From assembly GCA_002344885.1 (NCBI GenBank), contig DDUQ01000140.1, forward strand, positions 533 through 53,722: 53,190 nucleotides of DNA, in the 5' to 3' direction. Origin of the DNA: Comamonadaceae bacterium UBA2334 (GTDB lineage: Bacteria > Pseudomonadota > Gammaproteobacteria > Burkholderiales > Burkholderiaceae_C). A program made the translations under genes and the position numbers. Under the pieces are notes generated by a model that saw nothing but the letters and a program-made list of their open reading frames with translations, searched no databases and was not told the DNA's origin. Shown in pieces: positions 7,708 to 15,905 of this stretch. The stretch's first letter is position 1, and every line of letters starts with the position of its first letter.

Positions 7708-10074
7708 TCAATACGATGTGATCAATTTGATGGCTGCACCGGGCTTGCCGCCACCCCATTGCTTCAACCTGTGACGCCACTCCAGCTCAAGGGTAGACAT
7801 GGGTGCTGTATACCTGTCCTCTCTGAACGCACGCTTGAAACTCACACCTACATCCAGTCCACTCGTGGATCGATCAAGCGCCTGGGTGTTGTACTCGGCT
7901 TTCAAGCTGGCAAAGGGTTGTACCGCCCAAGCCATCTCGGTTGGCTCCCACTTGAAACTCCGCCCCAAACGACCTTCAACAGCAGCGTAGGTATGCCCTT
8001 CTCGCAACGCCCTGCTCCACTCTCCTGTGATTTGCCCTGTCCACCAGGCAGGTAGCGAAGCACGCACGTCGGTACCCCAACCTTGGAAATAGGATGCTTG
8101 CACAACCCAATCAGACTCGCCCAACACACCCAAGGGCAACTGCCGCCAGGCAGCAAACACCAATGGAAAATCCGCTGTTGGCTTGCCTCGTACGCCCACC
8201 GACCCGACACCATTGCCCAAGCCCTTCGGACCGGCGATGCTGCTCGAGAGTGTGGCGTAACCTCTGGCAAACACTTCGAAAAGTTGCCCATTGCGATACC
8301 CGAAGGGACGCCAGTAGGCCTCTGCGCCCACCACTGTGCTGTTAGCGGGTGCTATCGCACCCGCCAGCCCAGTACTGCCTGGCACGGACAGTTCACGGCT
8401 CAATGTTAGGCTGCTGGTCAAACCCCACACACGCGACACCTCTGCAGAAGCCCGTCTGAACGTGTCAATCTGTTCCACCACATTGGATGCCGGATTGTCG
8501 ACTTTTGACAGGGTCAGGTCGTCTATACCTTTTCTGAAAAAGCTCAAAGCGGTGTAATCCATCTTCAACCGCAAAGATGAAAAGGCCGCATCGCCCCAAG
8601 CGCTACCTTTGAGCCGATTGGCATCTGCCATCCGCACGTAAAGGATCTGCGCCGTTTCATGATCTTGTATCCGGGTCGCCAGGTAGGCCGCATCGGCCTC
8701 TCCCTCGCCACCCGCAGGCACCAAATTGACAGCGTTCTGCAACTCGACTTTGGCAGCATCACGCTGTCCCACGTCGAACAACAACCCCGACAAACGCAAA
8801 CGCCATGACAAATCCTCGGGCCGCTCCGTCACATACTCCCGCGCAAGCGCCAATGCTTCCTCTGCCTTGTTGTCGGCGCTGAAAATGTCAAACAACAGTT
8901 GCTTGTAGGCCTTATTTCTGGGCGCACGCTCCATGGCCAAACGGGCCTGCGTAGCAGCCTCCCCAAATTCTTGGCTTTTCATGAATTGGTAAGCAGATGC
9001 AGCCGCTTCATAACCAGCATCTGCCAAGGGCACACCAGGCAACAGCAAGCAAGCCCGGCCATAGGGCGTCAGCCGACAGCGCTGCAAAGGAATCAGAACC
9101 TCTCCAATTGGCCGTTGCTGCCCAAGTGAAGACAACCTGGTGTCCGACAGGCTTGCCAATGCCGCTTCTCGACTTGCCAAGGCCCTGCGCCACTCTGCAT
9201 CTCTGCCAGTCGCCAAAACCGGATGCCCGAGCCAAGCTTTGGCACGGGGGGCATCTTTCGCTTCCAGCGCCGTATCAACAGCGATCAAACGTAACCACCT
9301 GTGCTGGACATCGTCCAAATCCGGTACGGTGAATGCATGTTCGAAATCTGCTACCGACTGGGTGTAATGGCCCTGCGCAAAACGAATGACTGCCCGCAAC
9401 GCCCAAGCAGAAACCTCCAACGGTTCCTGCGAAAGCAACTCGGTTACCGCGTGGTCAGCATCCGACCAACGGCTGGCGCGCATCAACAGATCGACCAGCA
9501 AAGCGCGATACGCCATCACATCCGGCGCAAGTGTCACCGCTTGTTGCGCAAAATCTATGGCTGCCGAAAAATCATTGCGCTCCAACGATCTGTAGACTTC
9601 ATTGGCAACCGATGCTGCTCGATGCGTCAACAACAAACTCTGCACGGATAGCCATGTTTCGTTTTCGCCGAACTTAGTCAAAGCCTCTTGCACAGCAGAC
9701 AACGCTTCATCAGCAAGCTTTGCACCTTGCAAAGCGTTAATTAACAAAAATCGATAGGTTTTGTTGTCCGGTTCCGCTGTGACCGCTTTACGAGCGTTCT
9801 CGGCTGATGCCAAAAACAAACCCTTGTCATAGTCGGCATATGCTTTTGCAGCTGCTTCCCACCCCGGGCCAATCGGACTCACCGTCACTGCCTCCGTCTT
9901 CTGATTGCGGAGAGTCTTGGGTTCGGTTGTTTGTTTAGCAGCAGCGACCACAGTTGCCGTTTTTGGCTTACCCACCTTCTGAACCACAGGTTCTTGGTTG
10001 GCCTGCGCAACCTGCACCTGCAACACAGCGGCAGCACACACCCACACCACATGAACGGGAAAATAAGGTTTCAT
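7708..10074 (-). CDS. NfrA-like TPR and outer-membrane polysaccharide export protein
   Basis: 788 residues: a signal peptide (1-25), a long helical region of TPR-type repeats (about 60-520, for example AAASAYQFMKSQEFGEAATQ) and a C-terminal beta-strand-rich region (about 545-788) that ends in an aromatic-rich, alternating pattern typical of NfrA C-terminal domains. NfrA of E. coli is the outer-membrane receptor for phage N4 and the exporter of the N4 glycan receptor polysaccharide. Here it should carry the polymer across the periplasm and outer membrane. Its ATG overlaps the stop of the NfrB-like gene (ATGA), which indicates translational coupling. E. coli NfrA is somewhat longer. Codon use is richer in A/T than in the pot genes. 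Confidence 0.8.
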   Translation of the reverse strand: MKPYFPVHVVWVCAAAVLQVQVAQANQEPVVQKVGKPKTATVVAAAKQTTEPKTLRNQKTEAVTVSPIGPGWEAAAKAYADYDKGLFLASAENARKAVTAEPDNKTYRFLLINALQGAKLADEALSAVQEALTKFGENETWLSVQSLLLTHRAASVANEVYRSLERNDFSAAIDFAQQAVTLAPDVMAYRALLVDLLMRASRWSDADHAVTELLSQEPLEVSAWALRAVIRFAQGHYTQSVADFEHAFTVPDLDDVQHRWLRLIAVDTALEAKDAPRAKAWLGHPVLATGRDAEWRRALASREAALASLSDTRLSSLGQQRPIGEVLIPLQRCRLTPYGRACLLLPGVPLADAGYEAAASAYQFMKSQEFGEAATQARLAMERAPRNKAYKQLLFDIFSADNKAEEALALAREYVTERPEDLSWRLRLSGLLFDVGQRDAAKVELQNAVNLVPAGGEGEADAAYLATRIQDHETAQILYVRMADANRLKGSAWGDAAFSSLRLKMDYTALSFFRKGIDDLTLSKVDNPASNVVEQIDTFRRASAEVSRVWGLTSSLTLSRELSVPGSTGLAGAIAPANSTVVGAEAYWRPFGYRNGQLFEVFARGYATLSSSIAGPKGLGNGVGSVGVRGKPTADFPLVFAAWRQLPLGVLGESDWVVQASYFQGWGTDVRASLPAWWTGQITGEWSRALREGHTYAAVEGRLGRSFKWEPTEMAWAVQPFASLKAEYNTQALDRSTSGLDVGVSFKRAFREDRYTAPMSTLELEWRHRLKQWGGGKPGAAIKLITSY

Positions 10075-12254
10075 GACTCATTCGTTCCTGCCAGATCGGC
10101 TACAGGTCTCATGGGTACAACGTTGGATCGCTCGTCACGTTGCAGCTTCAAAACAGTTTCCACCTGTTCACGGGTGACCACACCTTTTTCGACCAAATAC
10201 GCACCGATCCGTCCGTGCACATTGGGCGAGTAAATCGCCAAAGCCTCTTCAAAACGCGCGCGGTCAATCAGGCCACTGCGGATCAGCAAATCACCCAACA
10301 AGGGCATTGTGCCGCTTGGCGAACTGGTGGGCGCAGCGCTCCATGCTTGGGCATCCTCTTCACCCGCAAGTTTTCGCATGCCCTCACGCCAGTGCCGCAA
10401 GCCTGCATGCACTTCTGATTCCCTGGCGACACGGAACACCGGTGCTGCTGACAATATTGCCGAAACGGCTGACACATCCGCGTCACTCAACGGGCCTGCC
10501 ACCGCCAGAATGGGTTTTTGATGCGCGTCAAACCCCACGTGCAACACTCGGCAACGCGCGCACAACTCATAGGGCAAGCTGTCGCGCAAACGCCAAACTT
10601 CCACCAGGTTCACATCGATTCGATCGAACCCCGTCTGGTAGGCAATGGCCTCGGCCAGCGTTTCATCATCCAACCAACCATTCATCACCAATACGCGACC
10701 CAACGGCAAACCCAAAGCTTGGTGCTCTTGAAGGGCCTGTTCCAAACGGTCGGGCTCCACCGCCTGCCAAGTCATCAACAAATCACCGATGCGGCGTTTC
10801 TTGCCCAGCCCATCGACGGTCGGAAAATCGTGCATGGTTTTATCCCAAACCATTTTCTTGCCACGAAGCAAATAGGCCAGAAACAAACGCCAGGCACGCA
10901 TCACTGCCATGAAATTGACGAAATTGCCAACGATCATTCGCGGCAACGACAACAAACCCTGACGCCAGTTGTACATCTCCGTCACAAAGTAAACACGGTG
11001 AAACACGCGACTGGCCATGCCAACCGCGTTAAACAGCAACACGTAGTAAAACCATTCCTGAAACAAGAAAACCGATGGAAAAAACATCGTCCAGATGTTC
11101 GCAGCCGCCAGGATGTGGAAAACAATGAAACACAACAGCGCAAAATAGGCCACGATACTGATGAGCGAAGTGACCACGCCCTTGCGGTCACGCAGCATCA
11201 GGTATCTGGCAGCCAAGCTTCCCGTGAAATTGAGTTGCTCCCAGCTCTGCAGACAAATACCCAATGTCCAGCGCGAACGCTGGCGGTAAGCCGTGACAAA
11301 CGTATCAGGAAAAAACTCTCGCACACTCAGCGGCTTGACAAACCTTTTCTCCACCTGCTTGCCTGACGCGTCAATCAAGTTATCCACGTACTGCACTGGC
11401 ATCACCGCAAAAATGGACCGCATACCCATGCTGGCCAATCTGTTGCCAATGTCATAGTCTTCGGTCAGGCTGGATGTGTTGAATGGCTGATTGGCTGCTT
11501 CGTCACACAATGCCCGGATGGCCTTCCGGGAAAAACATGTGCCCACACCAGACGAAGGCACGACACCGGCAATGTGCTCCCGAACCAGCATGTCTTTGCC
11601 ATGTGCCTCGGCAAACTCATCCATGTAAGTACCGGCCACCAATTCATACCAGTGCCGTTCCAGTGAAAAAACGGGCAATTGGATCAAGTCCATCCGCGGC
11701 AACAGGTAATTGAAAAACTTGAACTCCAACGGATGAAGCACGTCTTCACTGTCATGCAAGATCATGCCTGCAAAGGTCATGTCATTCTTTTGCTCGTGGA
11801 GGGCAATGGCCTGAATCACCCAATTCAGACAGTCGGCTTTACAGGTTGGACCAGGGTTGGGCACCTCAACGCGCTGGAGTTGCCGGTAACGCCGACGCAT
11901 GCGATCGACCTCCTGTGTGGTGGCATCGTCATTGCAATAGGTGCCCACAAAAATCACATAATTTTTGTAGTTCATGGTGGCTACCATGGTCTCTATCATC
12001 TGTGCAATGACGTCGTATTCCTTCCACGCTGGAACCATGATGGCCAGTGGTTGCTCCGACCGCTCCAGCAATTGTTCAACCTGCAACGGACGAATCTTGC
12101 CCTGTCGACCAATGCGCCACCGTTGCAAGCGCCGCCACCAGTACCAAACATCGATCGCCATATCGTCCAGCGAAGACAATGCGATCAGCACCGTGATCAC
12201 CAGCGTCAACCACTCCAGGCTCACATAGGTTTGTGCCAGGATTTCTTGCAACAT
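10071..12254 (-). CDS. NfrB-like glycosyltransferase with two MshEN c-di-GMP-binding modules
   Basis: 727-residue inner-membrane processive family 2 glycosyltransferase. An N-terminal helix (12-28) is followed by the catalytic domain: MVPAWKEYD (73-81), DSED (168-171), TEDYDIG (264-270) and QRSRW (325-329), the D, DxD, TED, QxxRW set of polysaccharide synthases. Further membrane helices lie at about 360-460. The C-terminus holds two MshEN-type modules, each with two 24-residue motifs: KRRIGDLL (about 486-541) and LLGDLLIRSGLI (about 652-705). NfrB of E. coli makes a ManNAc-based polymer and is activated by c-di-GMP through such a domain. The ATG overlaps the BcsB-like stop (TGATG), so I use 12254 although the frame is open to 12332. 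Confidence 0.85.
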   Translation of the reverse strand: MLQEILAQTYVSLEWLTLVITVLIALSSLDDMAIDVWYWWRRLQRWRIGRQGKIRPLQVEQLLERSEQPLAIMVPAWKEYDVIAQMIETMVATMNYKNYVIFVGTYCNDDATTQEVDRMRRRYRQLQRVEVPNPGPTCKADCLNWVIQAIALHEQKNDMTFAGMILHDSEDVLHPLEFKFFNYLLPRMDLIQLPVFSLERHWYELVAGTYMDEFAEAHGKDMLVREHIAGVVPSSGVGTCFSRKAIRALCDEAANQPFNTSSLTEDYDIGNRLASMGMRSIFAVMPVQYVDNLIDASGKQVEKRFVKPLSVREFFPDTFVTAYRQRSRWTLGICLQSWEQLNFTGSLAARYLMLRDRKGVVTSLISIVAYFALLCFIVFHILAAANIWTMFFPSVFLFQEWFYYVLLFNAVGMASRVFHRVYFVTEMYNWRQGLLSLPRMIVGNFVNFMAVMRAWRLFLAYLLRGKKMVWDKTMHDFPTVDGLGKKRRIGDLLMTWQAVEPDRLEQALQEHQALGLPLGRVLVMNGWLDDETLAEAIAYQTGFDRIDVNLVEVWRLRDSLPYELCARCRVLHVGFDAHQKPILAVAGPLSDADVSAVSAILSAAPVFRVARESEVHAGLRHWREGMRKLAGEEDAQAWSAAPTSSPSGTMPLLGDLLIRSGLIDRARFEEALAIYSPNVHGRIGAYLVEKGVVTREQVETVLKLQRDERSNVVPMRPVADLAGTNES

Positions 12255-14437
12255 CAGCGTTTGCCCCGCCGGATGTGGCTCGCTACAACGAGCATCCCCA
12301 CAAAGCCCAGTACCAGTGCAGCAGGCAACCACCAGCCAATGTTGCGCAACACCCAGGGTTGACGCAGTTCATCCAGATGCGCTTCTCTGGTCAACCCGGT
12401 GTCGTCCCATTCGAGCAGGCGGCCATTGGACTCCACCAAAGCCACGCTGCCATGGCGGAACCTGCCAAACGTTGCCCTGTCATCAAGCCCCGTGCCCTGC
12501 ACCCGAACAAACGTACTGGTTTCGCCAGCAACCGGCATCACCCGCACAGCCAGACCATTGGCCAAACCATCCCATGCTTCCGATGCAGGCTGGGGTACTT
12601 TTCCGTTGGACAGAGCGTCGATGACAGACGGTGGTGCTTCCCATGCCATGAACGGCTTGGGCCAATCAGACACGTCTGTTCTGGGCAGCATACCCACGGA
12701 GACTTGACCTGTATTCAAAGCCAGCGCACGGCTCATCCAAATCAAATGGCGCAACGATCTTTGTGGATCCCGGAGGTATTGGTCAGGAACCAGTACGTGT
12801 CCGCCCTTGGACAACGCATGCCCATGTCCATTGAAATTTTTGCCCAGTTTGGCAGTCGTCAGCGTGAAGTGACTGGTGGGCTGAATACCAACCGTCACCG
12901 GTACCGGCACGCAGTCATTCTTCGACTGGGCGAACTCCACAATCAAGGTCAACCCGTTGTCGACTTGAACGGCAGAAGCAGGTATGCGGGCACGCAGGCG
13001 ATGCACCCCTTGCTTGTCGAACGAGAGCACACCTCCCGTCAGCAACATGTCGTTGAAGTACAACTTCGCCAAAGGGTTGGCATCTTGCCGCATATCTGGC
13101 AAAACCAGATCCATCACCACTTCCGACGGTACCCGGCCAGACAACGCGCTCTGCCCCAAATCGAAACGCGCGCCCCACTCCAGCCTGTCAGTAGCGGTCA
13201 CCGGACCAATCGGCAATCCAATGTCTCTGAACCGCAGTTCAGCAGCACTTTCTGTCGGATTGGACTGAAGCCCCCAGGACGACCCACTGGTGCGCATCAA
13301 GAGCTGCCACTTCGGTTCAACCATCTGTCCAAATGCGACGGATGCATTTGGCCCCACCACCAGTACGCCCCCAGACTCGGTCGGCTGGAGCAGCACCCTC
13401 TGATCCGACCTTACCTGCAAGATCTGACTCAGTTGCGCAGCCATCCACTCATTGATGAATTGCCCTTTTCCTCCGCGCACACCTTGAACCTGGGCCACCA
13501 ATGCATCCAGCCCTTGCTGAAGATCCTGCAACATCGCTGCATCCACCACCAACACTGAGGGCAAGGGCTTTCGCTGAAGCCGAAACACCACCCAGGCGGT
13601 CAACTCCGACCTGTCGCCCAAAACATGCCTGTCCTTCTTGCTCAGTGCGCGGAAAGCAGGGATGTCTTGCCAGCCGTTCGGCACATCCAGAACCGTGGTG
13701 TCCACGGTTTGGCCCACTGCAGGCAACGACTCGAATTCGGCATGTTTCTCGATTTTTGCAAAGGCCGCCCCCACCCGGAACGCGGTCTGATATGTGATCG
13801 GCGGCAAAGGCTTGGGCGGCAGCAGAACCAATGGCTGTGTAGGCAAGAGGGACCAAACATCGCCCACACTGACCATACTTTCGGGCCGATACTGGAACCT
13901 GATCTGCATGCTCGGATCCAGGACAACCGTCGCCGGTGCCTCGCAAACGTTGTCTGTACCCCTGCCCGATAAGCCCGCCCCTTCCAGCTCTGTCCGAATA
14001 CGCAGAAAACCGCTGGCACCTGCTTTCTCCAGTGTTCCCCTCAAAACGCCTTTGGATTGGACGGCCAGTTCCTCCCGAAGCACCAATCTTTCATTGACAT
14101 AAACCGTCAGTGCAGCACCCCCCTTGCGCACACCTGCAACGTGATAGGGAATCTCCCACTGAATATCGGAAATTGGCGTTTTAGATGGAACGGGAAAGTA
14201 GACCGTACGCGTCGTCTGCACACCACCCAGCACGATGGGCTCAGTCAACCCCAAATCCGCGAGGCTGGTGGTGCGCTGGGTCAAGCCAACTGTCGGCACG
14301 GCAGCGGGCGCAGCCGCCTCAACCACCTGTTGACGGGATTTGCCCGGCTTTTTTTGCACGGTCGCCTTGGCCCATGCGCCATTTACACAAAACAAACAAA
14401 TGAGCAACAGATAAAAACTGCGCAGGGCTCTATTCAT
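12254..14437 (-). CDS. BcsB-like periplasmic cellulose-synthase-type subunit
   Basis: 727 residues with a signal peptide (1-23, LLLICLFCVNGAWA), a large periplasmic region and one C-terminal membrane anchor (WWLPAALVLGFVGMLVVAS) followed by a short basic tail. The N-terminal part contains SLADLGLTEPIVLGGVQ, then a repeated beta pattern and ALTVYVNERLVL, all typical of BcsB, the periplasmic partner of the cellulose synthase BcsA. A BcsB-type protein beside an NfrB-type synthase is unusual; E. coli nfrBA has none. It is first in the minus-strand operon. I prefer the ATG at 14437 because it starts the signal peptide; a TTG at 14467 is in frame and also has a purine-rich upstream sequence. Confidence 0.75.
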   Translation of the reverse strand: MNRALRSFYLLLICLFCVNGAWAKATVQKKPGKSRQQVVEAAAPAAVPTVGLTQRTTSLADLGLTEPIVLGGVQTTRTVYFPVPSKTPISDIQWEIPYHVAGVRKGGAALTVYVNERLVLREELAVQSKGVLRGTLEKAGASGFLRIRTELEGAGLSGRGTDNVCEAPATVVLDPSMQIRFQYRPESMVSVGDVWSLLPTQPLVLLPPKPLPPITYQTAFRVGAAFAKIEKHAEFESLPAVGQTVDTTVLDVPNGWQDIPAFRALSKKDRHVLGDRSELTAWVVFRLQRKPLPSVLVVDAAMLQDLQQGLDALVAQVQGVRGGKGQFINEWMAAQLSQILQVRSDQRVLLQPTESGGVLVVGPNASVAFGQMVEPKWQLLMRTSGSSWGLQSNPTESAAELRFRDIGLPIGPVTATDRLEWGARFDLGQSALSGRVPSEVVMDLVLPDMRQDANPLAKLYFNDMLLTGGVLSFDKQGVHRLRARIPASAVQVDNGLTLIVEFAQSKNDCVPVPVTVGIQPTSHFTLTTAKLGKNFNGHGHALSKGGHVLVPDQYLRDPQRSLRHLIWMSRALALNTGQVSVGMLPRTDVSDWPKPFMAWEAPPSVIDALSNGKVPQPASEAWDGLANGLAVRVMPVAGETSTFVRVQGTGLDDRATFGRFRHGSVALVESNGRLLEWDDTGLTREAHLDELRQPWVLRNIGWWLPAALVLGFVGMLVVASHIRRGKR

Positions 14438-14734
14438 GGCCCGATCAGCGACACAAACTGTATGCAAAACACACCTCTCTGCTCCTTTGCCTGACGGGAA
14501 GCGTAAACCAGCATTGTCAGGAGAAATTTTTCTTATCTCGGCAGTTCATTGACTTATAAATGAAGTTGTTGTGTACAACCATCGAACAACTGGAAAACAA
14601 AAAAACATTTCCCACGTCGTCCGTCACTTGTATCAGTCCAACAAACCAACTGGGATTTTCATGTTGAATGGCAAAGTCGTTGCATGACGATCGACCACGC
14701 TGGCACTTCGCAAATAAAACCACCCCAACAGACC
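14438..14734. promoter_or_regulatory. AT-rich divergent promoter region of the polysaccharide locus
   Basis: This 297-nt region lies between the BcsB-like gene (minus) and wecB (plus) and is clearly richer in A/T than its surroundings. It contains two small inverted repeats: AGAAA-TT-TTTCT at 14522-14533 and GTTGT-n5-ACAAC at 14565-14579. Either could be an operator. I cannot assign -35/-10 pairs with confidence. The region is the natural control point for the whole locus. Confidence 0.4.
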
Positions 14735-15862
14735 ATGAAACTCCTCATCGTATTCGGCACCCGGCCCGAGGCCATCAAAATGGCCCCGTTGGTCAAGGTG
14801 CTGCAAGTGTGCTCGGCGTTCGAAGTCAAGGTCTGCGTCACCGCACAGCACCGGCAGATGCTGGATCAAGTCCTCCAACTTTTTGACATCACGCCTGACT
14901 TTGACCTCAACCTGATGCGGCCAGGTCAGTCCCTGACACAGCTCACTTGCAACATCCTGCAAGGCATGGAAACCGTATTCAACGCCTGGAAGCCCGATTG
15001 GGTACTGGTGCACGGCGACACCAGCACCACACTGGCCACCAGCCTAGCGGCTTATTACCAGCAGGTGGGCATTGCCCACGTGGAGGCAGGGCTGCGCACC
15101 CACAACCTGTATTCGCCCTGGCCCGAAGAGGCCAACCGCCAAATCACGGGCCGGCTGGCAGGCTTGCACTTTGCGCCAACGGCTCAAGCCCGCGACAACC
15201 TTCTGCGCGAAGGGGTGGCACCCCACACCATCCACGTCACGGGCAACACGGTCATCGATGCCTTGCTGATGGTCAGCTCCAAACTGGAAGGCAACCCACA
15301 ACTCAGTGAACAGTTGTCAGGGCTGTTCCCTTACCTCGATAACAGCAAACGCCTGGTTCTGGTGACCGGTCACCGGAGGGAAAACTTTGGTCCTGGGTTT
15401 GAGTCGATGTGCGAGGCACTGAAGGACATTGCCCACCACCCCGGCGTGCAAATCGTTTACCCGGTTCACCTCAACCCGCAGGTACAAGAGCCGGTCAACC
15501 GCATTCTGGGCCGGGTGAACAACGTCCACCTGATTGCACCGCTGGACTATTTGCCCTTCGTTTACCTGATGAAACGCAGCTGCCTGATTTTGACCGACTC
15601 GGGCGGAGTGCAAGAAGAGGCTCCCTCCCTCGGCAAGCCGGTGCTGGTCATGCGCGACACCACCGAACGGCCTGAAGCTGTGGCTGCCGGCACCGTAAAG
15701 CTGGTGGGTACCGACCACGCCACCATCGTCAGAGAGACGCTTGCCTTGCTGCAAAACACTGACGCTTACGATGCCATGGCCCGTGCACACAACCCCTATG
15801 GTGATGGCTTGGCCTGCCAACGGATTTCAACCGCATTTCAGCAGCTCTGCGCAGCGCCCTGA
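14735..15862 (+). CDS. wecB: UDP-N-acetylglucosamine 2-epimerase (non-hydrolysing)
   Basis: 375-residue cytoplasmic enzyme that converts UDP-GlcNAc to UDP-ManNAc. Family motifs are present in order: FGTRPEAIKMAPL (8-20), VHGDTSTT, VEAGLRT, PEEANR and VTGHRRENFG, which carry the conserved Asp, Glu, Glu and His residues of WecB. The ATG at 14735 gives a standard N-terminus (MKLLIVFGTRPEA); the frame is open 51 nt further upstream. It is transcribed away from the BcsB-like operon. In E. coli wecB is also known as nfrC because phage N4 adsorption needs it, so its place beside nfrA- and nfrB-like genes suggests it feeds UDP-ManNAc to the NfrB-like synthase. Confidence 0.93.
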   Translation: MKLLIVFGTRPEAIKMAPLVKVLQVCSAFEVKVCVTAQHRQMLDQVLQLFDITPDFDLNLMRPGQSLTQLTCNILQGMETVFNAWKPDWVLVHGDTSTTLATSLAAYYQQVGIAHVEAGLRTHNLYSPWPEEANRQITGRLAGLHFAPTAQARDNLLREGVAPHTIHVTGNTVIDALLMVSSKLEGNPQLSEQLSGLFPYLDNSKRLVLVTGHRRENFGPGFESMCEALKDIAHHPGVQIVYPVHLNPQVQEPVNRILGRVNNVHLIAPLDYLPFVYLMKRSCLILTDSGGVQEEAPSLGKPVLVMRDTTERPEAVAAGTVKLVGTDHATIVRETLALLQNTDAYDAMARAHNPYGDGLACQRISTAFQQLCAAP

Positions 15863-15905
15863 GCCGCGCCACAGAGACTGCCTTTCGCGGCAAAGCCGAC
15901 AAGGC

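Noticed and set aside
12254..14437. Call of a cellulose operon
   Set aside because: A BcsB-like gene is present, but there is no BcsA with PilZ, BcsC or BcsZ; the synthase next to it is NfrB-like.
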